Below are positions 1-7,969 of a stretch of DNA of 64,000 nucleotides, piece by piece. Location: the NCBI RefSeq assembly GCF_012979275.1, contig NZ_JABASZ010000014.1, forward strand, positions 62,001 through 126,000, read 5' to 3'. Source of the stretch: Pseudopontixanthobacter vadosimaris (GTDB taxonomy: Bacteria; Pseudomonadota; Alphaproteobacteria; Sphingomonadales; Sphingomonadaceae). The stretch's first letter is position 1. Each line of letters starts with the position of its first letter. Below the pieces are notes generated by a model that saw only the letters and a program-made list of their open reading frames with translations, searched no databases and had not been told where the DNA came from. A program made the translations under genes and the position numbers.

Positions 1-735
1 TTTCTGCAGCCCGATAATTCGTTGAGCTACACCGGCAATTTTCTGCGGATGACCTTCGGTGTTCCGGCGGAGGAATATGAAGTTATCCCCGCCGTGGAAC
101 GAGCGATGGACCGCATCTTCATCCTGCATGCCGACCATGAACAGAATGCCTCCACCTCCACCGTCCGCCTTGCCGGGTCTTCGGGTGCCAATCCGTTCGC
201 CTGCATCGCGGCAGGCATCGCTTGTCTCTGGGGTCCGGCTCATGGCGGTGCGAATGAGGCTGCCCTCAACATGCTCCGCGAAATCGGCACGCCAGACAAG
301 ATCCCGCATTATATCGAGCGTGCGAAGGACAAGAACGATCCGTTCCGCCTGATGGGCTTCGGCCACCGCGTCTACAAGAATTACGACCCTCGTGCGACGG
401 TCATGCAGAAAACGGTTCGCGAGGTGTTCGAAGCGCTGAACGTGACAGACCCCGTCTTCGAAACGGCCCTGCGCCTCGAGGAAATGGCACTGAACGACGA
501 TTATTTCATCGAGAAGAAGCTTTTTCCGAATGTCGATTTCTATTCGGGTGTCATTCTTTCGGCGATCGGGTTCCCGACGACGATGTTCACCGCATTGTTC
601 GCCCTTGCCCGCACGGTGGGCTGGGTCGCGCAATGGAACGAGATGATCTCCGATCCCAATCAGAAGATCGGCCGTCCGCGCCAGCTTTACACCGGACCGG
701 TGCAACGCGATTACGTGCCGGTCGAAAAACGCTAG
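1..735 (+). CDS. gltA: Citrate synthase, 3' part (5' end outside window)
   Basis: Condenses acetyl-CoA and oxaloacetate to citrate in the TCA cycle, in the cytoplasm. About 244 C-terminal residues are visible and the frame is open to base 1, so the gene begins before the window. Type II (GltA-like) hallmarks are seen in order: [10 protein letters not shown] with an active-site histidine, [12 protein letters not shown] with the second catalytic histidine and an oxaloacetate-binding arginine, and DFYSGV with the catalytic aspartate. The protein ends in VPVEKR. The next gene starts 12 bases downstream on the same strand, so the two may be co-transcribed. Identification is firm; the N-terminal domain cannot be assessed. 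Confidence 0.97.
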   Translation, partial: FLQPDNSLSYTGNFLRMTFGVPAEEYEVIPAVERAMDRIFILHADHEQNASTSTVRLAGSSGANPFACIAAGIACLWGPAHGGANEAALNMLREIGTPDKIPHYIERAKDKNDPFRLMGFGHRVYKNYDPRATVMQKTVREVFEALNVTDPVFETALRLEEMALNDDYFIEKKLFPNVDFYSGVILSAIGFPTTMFTALFALARTVGWVAQWNEMISDPNQKIGRPRQLYTGPVQRDYVPVEKR

Positions 736-747
736 GGACCTGCAGGC

Positions 748-948
748 ATGTTCCGGATCATCCTGCAGATCGCCGGTATCGCTCTCGTGCTGACCGGCCT
801 TCTGTGGGTGTTCCAGGGACTGGGCCTGCTGATGTGGCCGAAAGACAGCTTCATGATAGGGCAGTCGAACTGGGCAGTGAGCGGTGCCGTTGCTCTCGTT
901 GTCGGATTGTTGCTGCTGTTTTTCGCAAGGCGCCGATTGCGGGACTGA
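748..948 (+). CDS. Small two-helix membrane protein, unknown function
   Basis: A 66-residue protein with two hydrophobic helices (roughly residues 4-28 and 41-59) joined by a short polar loop containing WPKDSF. It ends in a positively charged ARRRLRD tail, which suggests a cytoplasmic C-terminus by the positive-inside rule. It begins 12 bases after the citrate synthase stop and is probably its operon partner. Convergent genes follow directly, so it ends the transcription unit. Proteins of this shape are common as uncharacterised inner-membrane proteins in alphaproteobacteria; nothing here gives a function. Confidence 0.75.
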   Translation: MFRIILQIAGIALVLTGLLWVFQGLGLLMWPKDSFMIGQSNWAVSGAVALVVGLLLLFFARRRLRD

Positions 949-988
949 GGGTGCGGCGACACGCAGGTCCGATCAGCCGGTTGACCTG

Positions 989-2386
989 TCAGGCAGCCGC
1001 CTCTGGATCGGCAGGTAGCATGAGCGTAAATCGCGCACCCTGCCCGGGTTCGCTCACCACCGTCAGATCGCCTTGCATGGCGCGTGCCAGGCGGCGTGAG
1101 ATATACAGGCCCAGCCCTGAACCGCCATCGCCGCTGCGACCCAGTCGTTCGAATTTTTTGAACACCAGTTTCTGCTGGTCGGGCGTGAGGCCCTGCCCCT
1201 GATCGGCGACCTGCAGCGAAGCCATGCCACCCGATTCGCCCGCACGCAGGACGATGGCAGAACCTTCGGGCGCGTAATGAATGGCATTTCCAAGCAGATT
1301 CAGAATGATCTGCAGCACACGCCGGAATTCTCCGACAGCAGGGTATTTCGTACTCTCGGTTGGCGCAGCGATGCTGATATTCTTCTCTCGCGCCCGGACG
1401 CCCAGAATACCAGCCGCCTGCCGGGCGACCTCGGCAAGATCGATCCGGTCGGGCGATACCTTGAATTCAGCATCCTCCACCACTTCCAGATCGGCCAGAT
1501 CGTCGATCAGTGACAACAGATGCTGCCCGGCAGTGGCGATGTCGGCGGCATAGCTGGAATATTCCCCGGCCAGCGGCCCGGCGAGCTGTGACCTGATCGT
1601 TTCGGCGTTCGCGATGATGCGGGCGACCGGCCTTCGCAGAACCGGCGCCAGATCCTGTCCCAACGCCTTGCCCAAAGAGGCTGGCCTCGCCTGCGGGGAT
1701 TGCCGACGAAGAGTGCCCTCCGGTTTCTCGTCAGCCAGAAAATACAATTCGAAACCTGCGCTTCCGGAATTCCTGTCGCCGGCCGGTATCACCCGTGCCC
1801 GCATGTTCATGTGAGTACCGCAGGCACCGATCCCCGCCTCGATCCTCGCCCCGTCGAGCAGGCGCCAGTGCGTGTCCCCCGCATTCGGCAATTCAGGCAG
1901 GTCGACCAGCTCCGTCCAGTGCTGGCCCACATGCGCGCGCATTTCACGCGCAAGGTCCCGCAACCGCGCGGAATGTGCCTCTACAGACAGAACATGCTGT
2001 TGCTGGTCCAGCCTTGCCGACAGCACGGCCATCTGCCGGGTCAGCGCATCCCTGCGGTCCTGAACATCGCTTGCCCGCTCGACCGCAACAGGGACCGCCT
2101 GCCAGTTGCTCATCTCCAGCCGGCAACCACCCGCTTCCCCCAGCGGCTCCACTGCGGCCCAGAACCTGACGATCTCTTCCCCGTCGAATGCCTGGACGGT
2201 ACGGGCAAGGCGCAGCCTGTAGTCACGCGAACGGCGCACCAGCAGGAGCAGTTCGGGAATGGCTATGCGGCCAGGCAGAACCCCCCCGCAGGCTTTTTGC
2301 AGGCCGGCGAGCGGCTCCTGCGCCTCCACCAGCCGGTCTTCGGCATCGCTTAATGCGCTTGCGGTGATCGGACCTTCGGACAACAT
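989..2386 (-). CDS. Histidine-kinase-like protein with degenerate H-box
   Basis: A 465-residue soluble protein with no membrane segment. The C-terminal half has a clear HATPase_c domain: an N-box around ILNLLGNAIHYA (residues 361-372), DQGQG (395-399) and GSGLGLYIS (422-430). The dimerisation helix just before it aligns with the usual HELRTPL, but the sequence reads PVLRRPV (248-254), so the phospho-accepting histidine is replaced by proline. The first 230 residues resemble no sensor domain I can name. It starts three bases after the stop of the upstream unknown gene and closes a minus-strand group. It may be an ATP-binding pseudokinase or regulatory partner. Family membership is firm; loss of autophosphorylation is inferred. 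Confidence 0.85.
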   Translation of the reverse strand: MLSEGPITASALSDAEDRLVEAQEPLAGLQKACGGVLPGRIAIPELLLLVRRSRDYRLRLARTVQAFDGEEIVRFWAAVEPLGEAGGCRLEMSNWQAVPVAVERASDVQDRRDALTRQMAVLSARLDQQQHVLSVEAHSARLRDLAREMRAHVGQHWTELVDLPELPNAGDTHWRLLDGARIEAGIGACGTHMNMRARVIPAGDRNSGSAGFELYFLADEKPEGTLRRQSPQARPASLGKALGQDLAPVLRRPVARIIANAETIRSQLAGPLAGEYSSYAADIATAGQHLLSLIDDLADLEVVEDAEFKVSPDRIDLAEVARQAAGILGVRAREKNISIAAPTESTKYPAVGEFRRVLQIILNLLGNAIHYAPEGSAIVLRAGESGGMASLQVADQGQGLTPDQQKLVFKKFERLGRSGDGGSGLGLYISRRLARAMQGDLTVVSEPGQGARFTLMLPADPEAAA

Positions 2387-2389
2387 CGT

Positions 2390-3352
2390 TCAGCCCGGCG
2401 ACCAGCCGCCCGAAGCCTGAAGCATCTCGCCTGCGCGGTCGGCGCGCAGCGATTCAAAACCTTCGGGCAGAACCGTATCGGGATGGATGGTGAGGAACTC
2501 CTTCTCGATGTCCTTCGGACGCAAGCCTGCGCTCCGCAAGGCCAGTGCCAACCGGGCGAGCTGGCGATCATTGGTCGAAACGACGGCAACATCCCGGTCC
2601 TGATTGGACTGGCTGGCCAGTGCCGTGCAGAAGATGGCCACCCCTGCATGGGAAATGGACAGGGCGGCGCGCACCCCATTGCCCATCGCCCCGACAAGAC
2701 GGTCGAGAAGTCCCAGCCGGCTTGCGCCTTCGTCGAACCTGTCGCGCATCGCCCGGTTCGCCATCTGCAATGCCGCTTCGTCGCTGTTGCCGGAAAAGGT
2801 CTGCCAGGTCAGCACGGCGTGGTGAAACAGATCGCCCGGCAATTCCGTCAGCGGCAGTTCCATCCTTCGCTGCGCCTGCACGAACCGTACCTGGCTGGCG
2901 AGAAGGGCCATGGCCATTTCCGCCGTCTCCTCACGGGTGGAGGCGATCAGCGCCTGCAGGAGCGGAGTCAGCACCGGGTCTATGGCGCATCGCTTCTCCA
3001 GCCTTTCGGCAAGCTGCCATTCCAGCGCCAGCGCATGGCAGTGGGTTAGCAAAGCCTGGGAGGTCGCGAGTTCGGAAGCCAGTTCGCGGCCCTGCCCTTC
3101 TGCCAAAATCCCGGGATCGGCGAGTTCCAGCGTCCTGCCAAGCTCGTCCAGCATCTGGTTTGCTAGATGGCCTATCATCCCGCGAACGCGGGCGACGATC
3201 TCGTCGCTGAAAAGCGAATTGTCGTGATTTGCCAGCAGATGGCTCATGATCGGTCCCAGCGTGCCCAGCACTGTGTCCCCGCTCACGAGTTCGTTCCGAA
3301 GAACCTCCTCGATCGGTAATTGCGGTGTGGGGGTCATGGCTGCCTCGAACAT
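2390..3352 (-). CDS. Conserved hypothetical protein, largely alpha-helical
   Basis: A 320-residue protein with no signal peptide or membrane segment. It is rich in leucine, alanine and charged residues, as expected of an all-helical fold reminiscent of DUF2336-type alphaproteobacterial proteins, though I cannot confirm that assignment. It sits between an NTP-transferase-like membrane protein gene (12 bases upstream) and the degenerate kinase gene (3 bases downstream), so co-transcription is very likely. Two start codons are possible, at 3352 and 3337, each with a weak purine-rich stretch ahead. The neighbours suggest a signalling or regulatory role, but no catalytic motif is recognised. Confidence 0.6.
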   Translation of the reverse strand: MFEAAMTPTPQLPIEEVLRNELVSGDTVLGTLGPIMSHLLANHDNSLFSDEIVARVRGMIGHLANQMLDELGRTLELADPGILAEGQGRELASELATSQALLTHCHALALEWQLAERLEKRCAIDPVLTPLLQALIASTREETAEMAMALLASQVRFVQAQRRMELPLTELPGDLFHHAVLTWQTFSGNSDEAALQMANRAMRDRFDEGASRLGLLDRLVGAMGNGVRAALSISHAGVAIFCTALASQSNQDRDVAVVSTNDRQLARLALALRSAGLRPKDIEKEFLTIHPDTVLPEGFESLRADRAGEMLQASGGWSPG

Positions 3353-3364
3353 GTCCTGCCGTTA

Positions 3365-4600
3365 TCATCCCTTGGTTAAGGACGGGTTAGCCGTGGGGTT
3401 CTTCGGAGATGTCAGCATTGCTGCCAGGATGACGATCAGCAGGATGCCGGCGGCAAGGGCGAAGGATCCCGACAGCGCGCAGATGCCAAGTCCGATGCAC
3501 AGGGCGAAGCGGTCACGCGCCGCTGTTTGCCATAGCGGAATGGTGTAACGAATTGCCAGCCACGGCAAAGCGAGGATTGCCATGACGATCGCCAGTCCGT
3601 CAGGAAAAATGCCAGTACCGGGATCTGCAGCTTGCAAGGTGAGATAACTCACCGTCAGAACCGCGAGATCGAAAGAAAGGATGGAGAAGATAGAGGTGGG
3701 CGTGCTGGTCGTGGTCGCTTCTGTTCCTGCCCCGAACGGTTCCCCTTCATGCTGCAAGCTGAGCAGGCGCAGGACGAAGGCTGCGCCAAGCGCGAGAAAG
3801 GCGAGGACGGGCCACCCTGCCCAGGCCATCAGGATGGCCAGACTGACCACCAGAAACGGAGCAAGGGGCAGAAACGGCCTGGTTGCCGGCGTTGATGATC
3901 GGTCATGCACGCCGGGTGCCCGGGCGTGCCGAAAAGCCAGATGGATCGCGATCGCCTCGCCGGGTAGGCGCCAGTCGGGTTTGCCGAGCCGCTGCCGCCG
4001 CCATCGCTCGCCCTCGGCGACCGCCTGTTCCGACGTCCGGATCACGACCGGCACCTCTCCATCCGCCAGTTCGAACAGCCGCACACCGCTCTGCAAGGCG
4101 GTGCGCAGCAAGCCCGAGACGGGATCGCCCTCGGGTGCCACGGCGGCGAAGCGTTCCACTATGTCACCGGGCGCGCGGAAGATGCCGCCCCAGACATGAT
4201 CGGCATCGATCCTCTCGAAAGCGTTCATCTCGCCTCCGCGTGATCCATATGCCGCAATGCCGGGCCGCTCGGCAGCTATAAGGTCGCAAATTGACCGCTG
4301 CGGCAGCATGCCCCCGGCGAAGACGATCAGCGTATCGTGCGCCGTGACTGCAGACGAAATGCCGAAAATATCGGACACGAGGCGAAACGCCGCGCCGCCA
4401 CCGGCTGCCTGGCGGCGCAGCCTGCCCACATCCTCGCCGTCTGCGCCGATCTCACGTCCCTCGACCAGACAGAGGACGCTCTCGCATCCCAGCGCCAGCG
4501 CGGCTGCAATCTGATGTCCGACGACAGTCCGGCCGGCGACGGTCAGGAGCCGGCCCTGCATGTCCCGTGCATCGACGGTCGAGACGAGCGCAACGAGCAA
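3365..4600 (-). CDS. NTP-transferase-like protein fused to a membrane domain
   Basis: A 411-residue protein starting at a TTG codon. The start is supported by an excellent ribosome-binding site, AGAAGGAGGG, eight bases upstream. Residues 1 to about 215 have the alternating hydrophobic pattern of a Rossmann-like nucleotidyltransferase (GRTVVGHQIAAAL, then a glycine-rich AYGSRGGEMNAF segment) but lack a clear catalytic signature. From about residue 245 onward there are several membrane helices (LVVSLAILMAWAGWPVLAF and two later segments). The cytosolic-plus-membrane layout recalls enzymes coupling nucleotide activation to lipid-linked transfer, but the CDP-alcohol phosphotransferase motif is absent. 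First gene of a three-gene minus-strand group. Function unknown. Confidence 0.6.
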   Translation of the reverse strand: MLVALVSTVDARDMQGRLLTVAGRTVVGHQIAAALALGCESVLCLVEGREIGADGEDVGRLRRQAAGGGAAFRLVSDIFGISSAVTAHDTLIVFAGGMLPQRSICDLIAAERPGIAAYGSRGGEMNAFERIDADHVWGGIFRAPGDIVERFAAVAPEGDPVSGLLRTALQSGVRLFELADGEVPVVIRTSEQAVAEGERWRRQRLGKPDWRLPGEAIAIHLAFRHARAPGVHDRSSTPATRPFLPLAPFLVVSLAILMAWAGWPVLAFLALGAAFVLRLLSLQHEGEPFGAGTEATTTSTPTSIFSILSFDLAVLTVSYLTLQAADPGTGIFPDGLAIVMAILALPWLAIRYTIPLWQTAARDRFALCIGLGICALSGSFALAAGILLIVILAAMLTSPKNPTANPSLTKG

Positions 4601-4680
4601 TTCCTGAGCCCTCCTTCTCTGAAAGGCTGCTTCCTACGCGGTAATACGGCGCTTTCCAAGGTCGCCGGGGATTCTCGCGA

Positions 4681-5025
4681 TCAGGCGAAACCGGATTGCG
4701 CCAGGAAGTCCTGCAGCTCGCGGATGATCACGGGATCGCCGGGTGCCGATTGCAGCGCCGTATCGGCCAGATGCAAGAGTTCGGTGGCATGAAATGAAGC
4801 GGCCAGCCCCCGGATGCGCTGTGCTGCCACAAGCCAGTTGCCATCGCATCGCGCGCGGGAAAGCAAATCGACTTGATAGCGCAGGCTCTGCCCGAAAGCA
4901 CCTTTAAGCTCGCCGAGCAGACCTGCATCTTCCTCTGCCGCTGCAGCAAGTGTCGCTTCGAAAGAGGAATTTTCATACATCACCGGGCACTGCATATGTG
5001 GAACTAGGTTAAGACAGGGTTTCAC
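4681..5025 (-). CDS. Hpt-like helical protein with Gln in place of the phospho-His
   Basis: A protein of up to 114 residues matching a histidine phosphotransfer (Hpt) helical domain. The segment AAQRIRGLAASFHATEL aligns with the Hpt signature HxLKGxAxxxGA, but the histidine position is glutamine (Q69 counted from the GTG at 5025). The start is uncertain: the GTG at 5025 has GGGAAG directly against it, and ATG codons at 4995 and 4980 are also in frame. It faces away from the 870-residue coiled-coil gene, only 29 bases separating the starts, and lies 80 bases upstream of the TTG gene of the minus-strand group. It may be a non-phosphorylatable docking protein. Confidence 0.6.
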   Translation of the reverse strand: MKPCLNLVPHMQCPVMYENSSFEATLAAAAEEDAGLLGELKGAFGQSLRYQVDLLSRARCDGNWLVAAQRIRGLAASFHATELLHLADTALQSAPGDPVIIRELQDFLAQSGFA

Positions 5026-5054
5026 CTTCCCGCAAAAGTGGTAGCTTTCAGTTT

Positions 5055-7667
5055 ATGAGCGCGGGATCACACATCAGGGCTGTCGGACAGGACGGCGGAG
5101 ACTCGACGAGGCATGCCGGCATCGGACCGGCACCCGAAGCCGAGCAGGTCGGTTACGAGGAGCCGGAATTGCTCGATGAACCCACCAGTCCGAAGCCGCG
5201 GGAATGGGTGGCCCGGGCCATTGCCCTCGTCGCCATTCTTTCCTGGACCTTAGTTTTCCTGACGTCGAACGGGTCGGCGATCAGCCAGGGCGTCACATTA
5301 TCCCGGGCGGCAGAACTGTTAACGCAGTGGTGCATCCCCGTGTTGCTGATCGTCGCCTGTTGGCTCCTGGCCATGCGCAGCAGCACTCGCGAGGCCACGC
5401 GGTTCGGCAATGCGGCATCCGTACTGTCGGCAGAGGCGCAGCGGCTGGAGGAACGGCTGACCGTGATCAATCGCGAACTCAGCGTCGCCCGCGAATTCCT
5501 GGCGGCAGAATCGCGCGAACTCGATGCTCTGGGCAGAGTCGCATCCGAGCGGATATCGGAACATGCCGATGCCTTGCAGGATCTCATTCATCATAATGGC
5601 GCCCAGGTCGACGCCATCGCAACCGTCAGCGCAAGCGCCATGGAAAACATGGGGCGCCTGCGCAACGATCTTCCGGTTATCGCGAATTCGGCCCGTGATG
5701 TTTCCAACCAGATCGGCAATGCGGGCCGCACTGCAAGTGATCAATTGAGCGAGATGATTGCCGGCTTCGAACGGCTCAACGAATTCGGCGCGGCAAGCGA
5801 GCGGCAGGTGGGGACCTTGCGCAGCCGTGTCGACGCGGCGATCGCGGCGTTCGAAGCGCAGGCGATACAGCTGGACGACATCATGAACCGCCGGTTTGCC
5901 ACTCTTGCCGAGAGGAGCGAGGCGCACCGGGCCGATCTCGACAGCCATGAAGTCGATGCGCTCGCCGCAATGCGCCACCGCGCCGATCGCCTGCGCGCCG
6001 AGATCGTCGAGGCGGGCGAAGCCCTGGAAGAACATGAGGCGGAGGCACTCGTCTCCTTGCAGGCCCGCGTCAACACCATCCGCGATGGCGCCGGCACGGT
6101 CAACCGCGCGCTAGGCGAAACGGAATCGCGGGCAGTGGCAAGCTGGAACGAGCGTATCGAAATGGTTCAGGCGCGATCGGCGGAACTTGCCGAAAGGATC
6201 GGCGCGCTGGATGGCGACGCACGCAGCAGCGCGGCAGAACTGCTGCGGGAAATCACGACACATGCGGAGGAACTGAACGGAAAACTGGATGCCAGCCACG
6301 GCAATTTCGTCGCCTTGATAAAGAGCCGGCGCAACGCTCTGGCGGAACAGGAAGCCGATGCGGTCGAGGCTCTGACGGCCAGCCTTGCTGCTTTCGACGC
6401 CGATCTGGTCGAGCGCAGGCAGGATCAGATCGCGCAGACACGGATGCTGGCCGAAAATGCCGAAGGATTGGCAGACAGGATCGACGCGCTTGAAGCCAGC
6501 CTGACGCGCATCGGCGAACATGGGCACGAGACGCAGGAACGCGTGACGCGAAGTGTCGCCGAACTGACAGGAACTCTCGAAGCTTCGCAAACTGCGCTTG
6601 ATGGCACCGACAGCGCGGTCGCGCAGCTCACCGAATCCAGCATTCGACTGCTGGAACTGCTGCAGGCCGCTTCCGAACGGAGCCGCAACGATCTGCCCGC
6701 ATCGCTGAGGGAGGTGGAAACTCGTATCCACGATGTTCTGAAGGATTCCCGCAACCTGAAGGACATGCTCGAATCCGCAGGAGTGTCGGTGGAACTGACG
6801 GTGGACCAGCTTGGTGAGGCCGGGAGGACAGGTAAGCGGACGATCGCCGGCATCGAAACCCTGCAGGATGATATCCAGACGAAGCAGCAAGAAAACGTGC
6901 GTCTGATCGACGAGCTGCAGCACAGACTTGGCGACATCGAACGGCAGGGCGATGTCATTGCCGAAAAGGCTCGCGGAGAATTGCGGTCGGCAATCCTGGC
7001 GATGGAAAGCGCTTCGAAGGACGCGCTGCGCGGTCTTGAGGCGGATAATGCGAACAAGGTCAATGCCTTCGCCGAACGCATCGCAGAAGATGCCGCCCGG
7101 ATCATCGACACTTCGCTGTCCGGGCATGCCGTGGAATCGATCGCAGCACTGGAACAGATGGCGAGCAAGGCGGCCGCGGCAGGCCGGGATTCGGCCATTC
7201 AGATGCGCGATCAGCTAGGTAAGGTGAACGAACTCGCCGCCAATCTGGAAACGCGGGTCCATCGCGCCCGCGAGCTTGCCGAAGAACAGGTCGACAATGA
7301 TTTCTCGCGCAGGGTGGCCCTGATTACCGAAAGTCTGAATTCCAATGCCATCGACATTGCCAAGGCACTGTCGACCGAGATCACCGACACCGCCTGGAAT
7401 TCCTATCTGCGCGGTGACCGGGGCATATTCACACGACGGGCCGTTCGCTTGCTTGATAATGGTCAATCGCGTGAAGTGGCGGAAATCTTCGAAGACGATC
7501 CCGATTTCCGCGAACACGTCAGCCGTTATATCCACGATTTCGAAGCCATGCTGCGAACGATGCTGTCGACGCGCGATGGCCATGCGCTGGGAGTGACGCT
7601 GCTCAGTTCCGACATGGGCAAGCTTTACGTGGCGCTTGCCCAATCGATCGAGCGATTGCGAAACTAG
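5055..7667 (+). CDS. Large membrane-anchored coiled-coil protein
   Basis: An 870-residue protein. A polar N-terminus (about 1-48) is followed by two membrane helices (about residues 52-70 and 90-106) and then a very long region dominated by heptad-like helices, full of alanine, glutamate, arginine and leucine, running to about residue 770. A compact C-terminal domain (NDFSRRVALITESLNSNAIDIAK to LYVALAQSIERLRN) follows. Alphaproteobacterial proteins of this layout are often labelled kinesin-like or ATPase, but no Walker motif is visible. It could be a structural or cell-envelope scaffold. It converges with the DUF1467 gene, sharing the four bases CTAG at 7664-7667. Confidence 0.7.
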   Translation: MSAGSHIRAVGQDGGDSTRHAGIGPAPEAEQVGYEEPELLDEPTSPKPREWVARAIALVAILSWTLVFLTSNGSAISQGVTLSRAAELLTQWCIPVLLIVACWLLAMRSSTREATRFGNAASVLSAEAQRLEERLTVINRELSVAREFLAAESRELDALGRVASERISEHADALQDLIHHNGAQVDAIATVSASAMENMGRLRNDLPVIANSARDVSNQIGNAGRTASDQLSEMIAGFERLNEFGAASERQVGTLRSRVDAAIAAFEAQAIQLDDIMNRRFATLAERSEAHRADLDSHEVDALAAMRHRADRLRAEIVEAGEALEEHEAEALVSLQARVNTIRDGAGTVNRALGETESRAVASWNERIEMVQARSAELAERIGALDGDARSSAAELLREITTHAEELNGKLDASHGNFVALIKSRRNALAEQEADAVEALTASLAAFDADLVERRQDQIAQTRMLAENAEGLADRIDALEASLTRIGEHGHETQERVTRSVAELTGTLEASQTALDGTDSAVAQLTESSIRLLELLQAASERSRNDLPASLREVETRIHDVLKDSRNLKDMLESAGVSVELTVDQLGEAGRTGKRTIAGIETLQDDIQTKQQENVRLIDELQHRLGDIERQGDVIAEKARGELRSAILAMESASKDALRGLEADNANKVNAFAERIAEDAARIIDTSLSGHAVESIAALEQMASKAAAAGRDSAIQMRDQLGKVNELAANLETRVHRARELAEEQVDNDFSRRVALITESLNSNAIDIAKALSTEITDTAWNSYLRGDRGIFTRRAVRLLDNGQSREVAEIFEDDPDFREHVSRYIHDFEAMLRTMLSTRDGHALGVTLLSSDMGKLYVALAQSIERLRN

Positions 7668-7960
7668 CTACGTTCTTCGGCGTAGGTCATTTCAGGAGGT
7701 CTGGGGAAGAAGTCGATATCCTCCACCCCGATCCAGCCATTGACGAAATTAGCGACGTACAGAGCGGTGACGACCGCAGCGAGGATCGTTGCCCGAACGG
7801 CAAGGCGAAGCGGGCGGAAATTGGCAGGCGCGCTATCCGCCTGCCCGGCGATTTTTTCCACCCCCGCTTCATCATGGGTCTTGATGCCGAAAGGCAGCAG
7901 GACGAAGGCGATGACGACCCAGAACAGGGCGTAGATTGCGATGACGGACGTCCAGGCCAC
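7664..7960 (-). CDS. DUF1467 family small membrane protein
   Basis: A 98-residue protein with two membrane helices (about residues 4-24 and 52-74) separated by a loop beginning LLPFGIKTHDE, a pattern characteristic of the DUF1467 family. The molecular role of that family is unknown. It is the last gene of the long nuo-birA-coaX-rnj unit, starting nine bases after the rnj stop. Its own stop overlaps the stop of the convergent coiled-coil gene in a CTAG palindrome. Placement next to rnj and coaX is a recurrent sphingomonad arrangement as I recall it. Confidence 0.85.
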   Translation of the reverse strand: MAWTSVIAIYALFWVVIAFVLLPFGIKTHDEAGVEKIAGQADSAPANFRPLRLAVRATILAAVVTALYVANFVNGWIGVEDIDFFPRPPEMTYAEERS

Positions 7961-7969
7961 CCCTCGACC

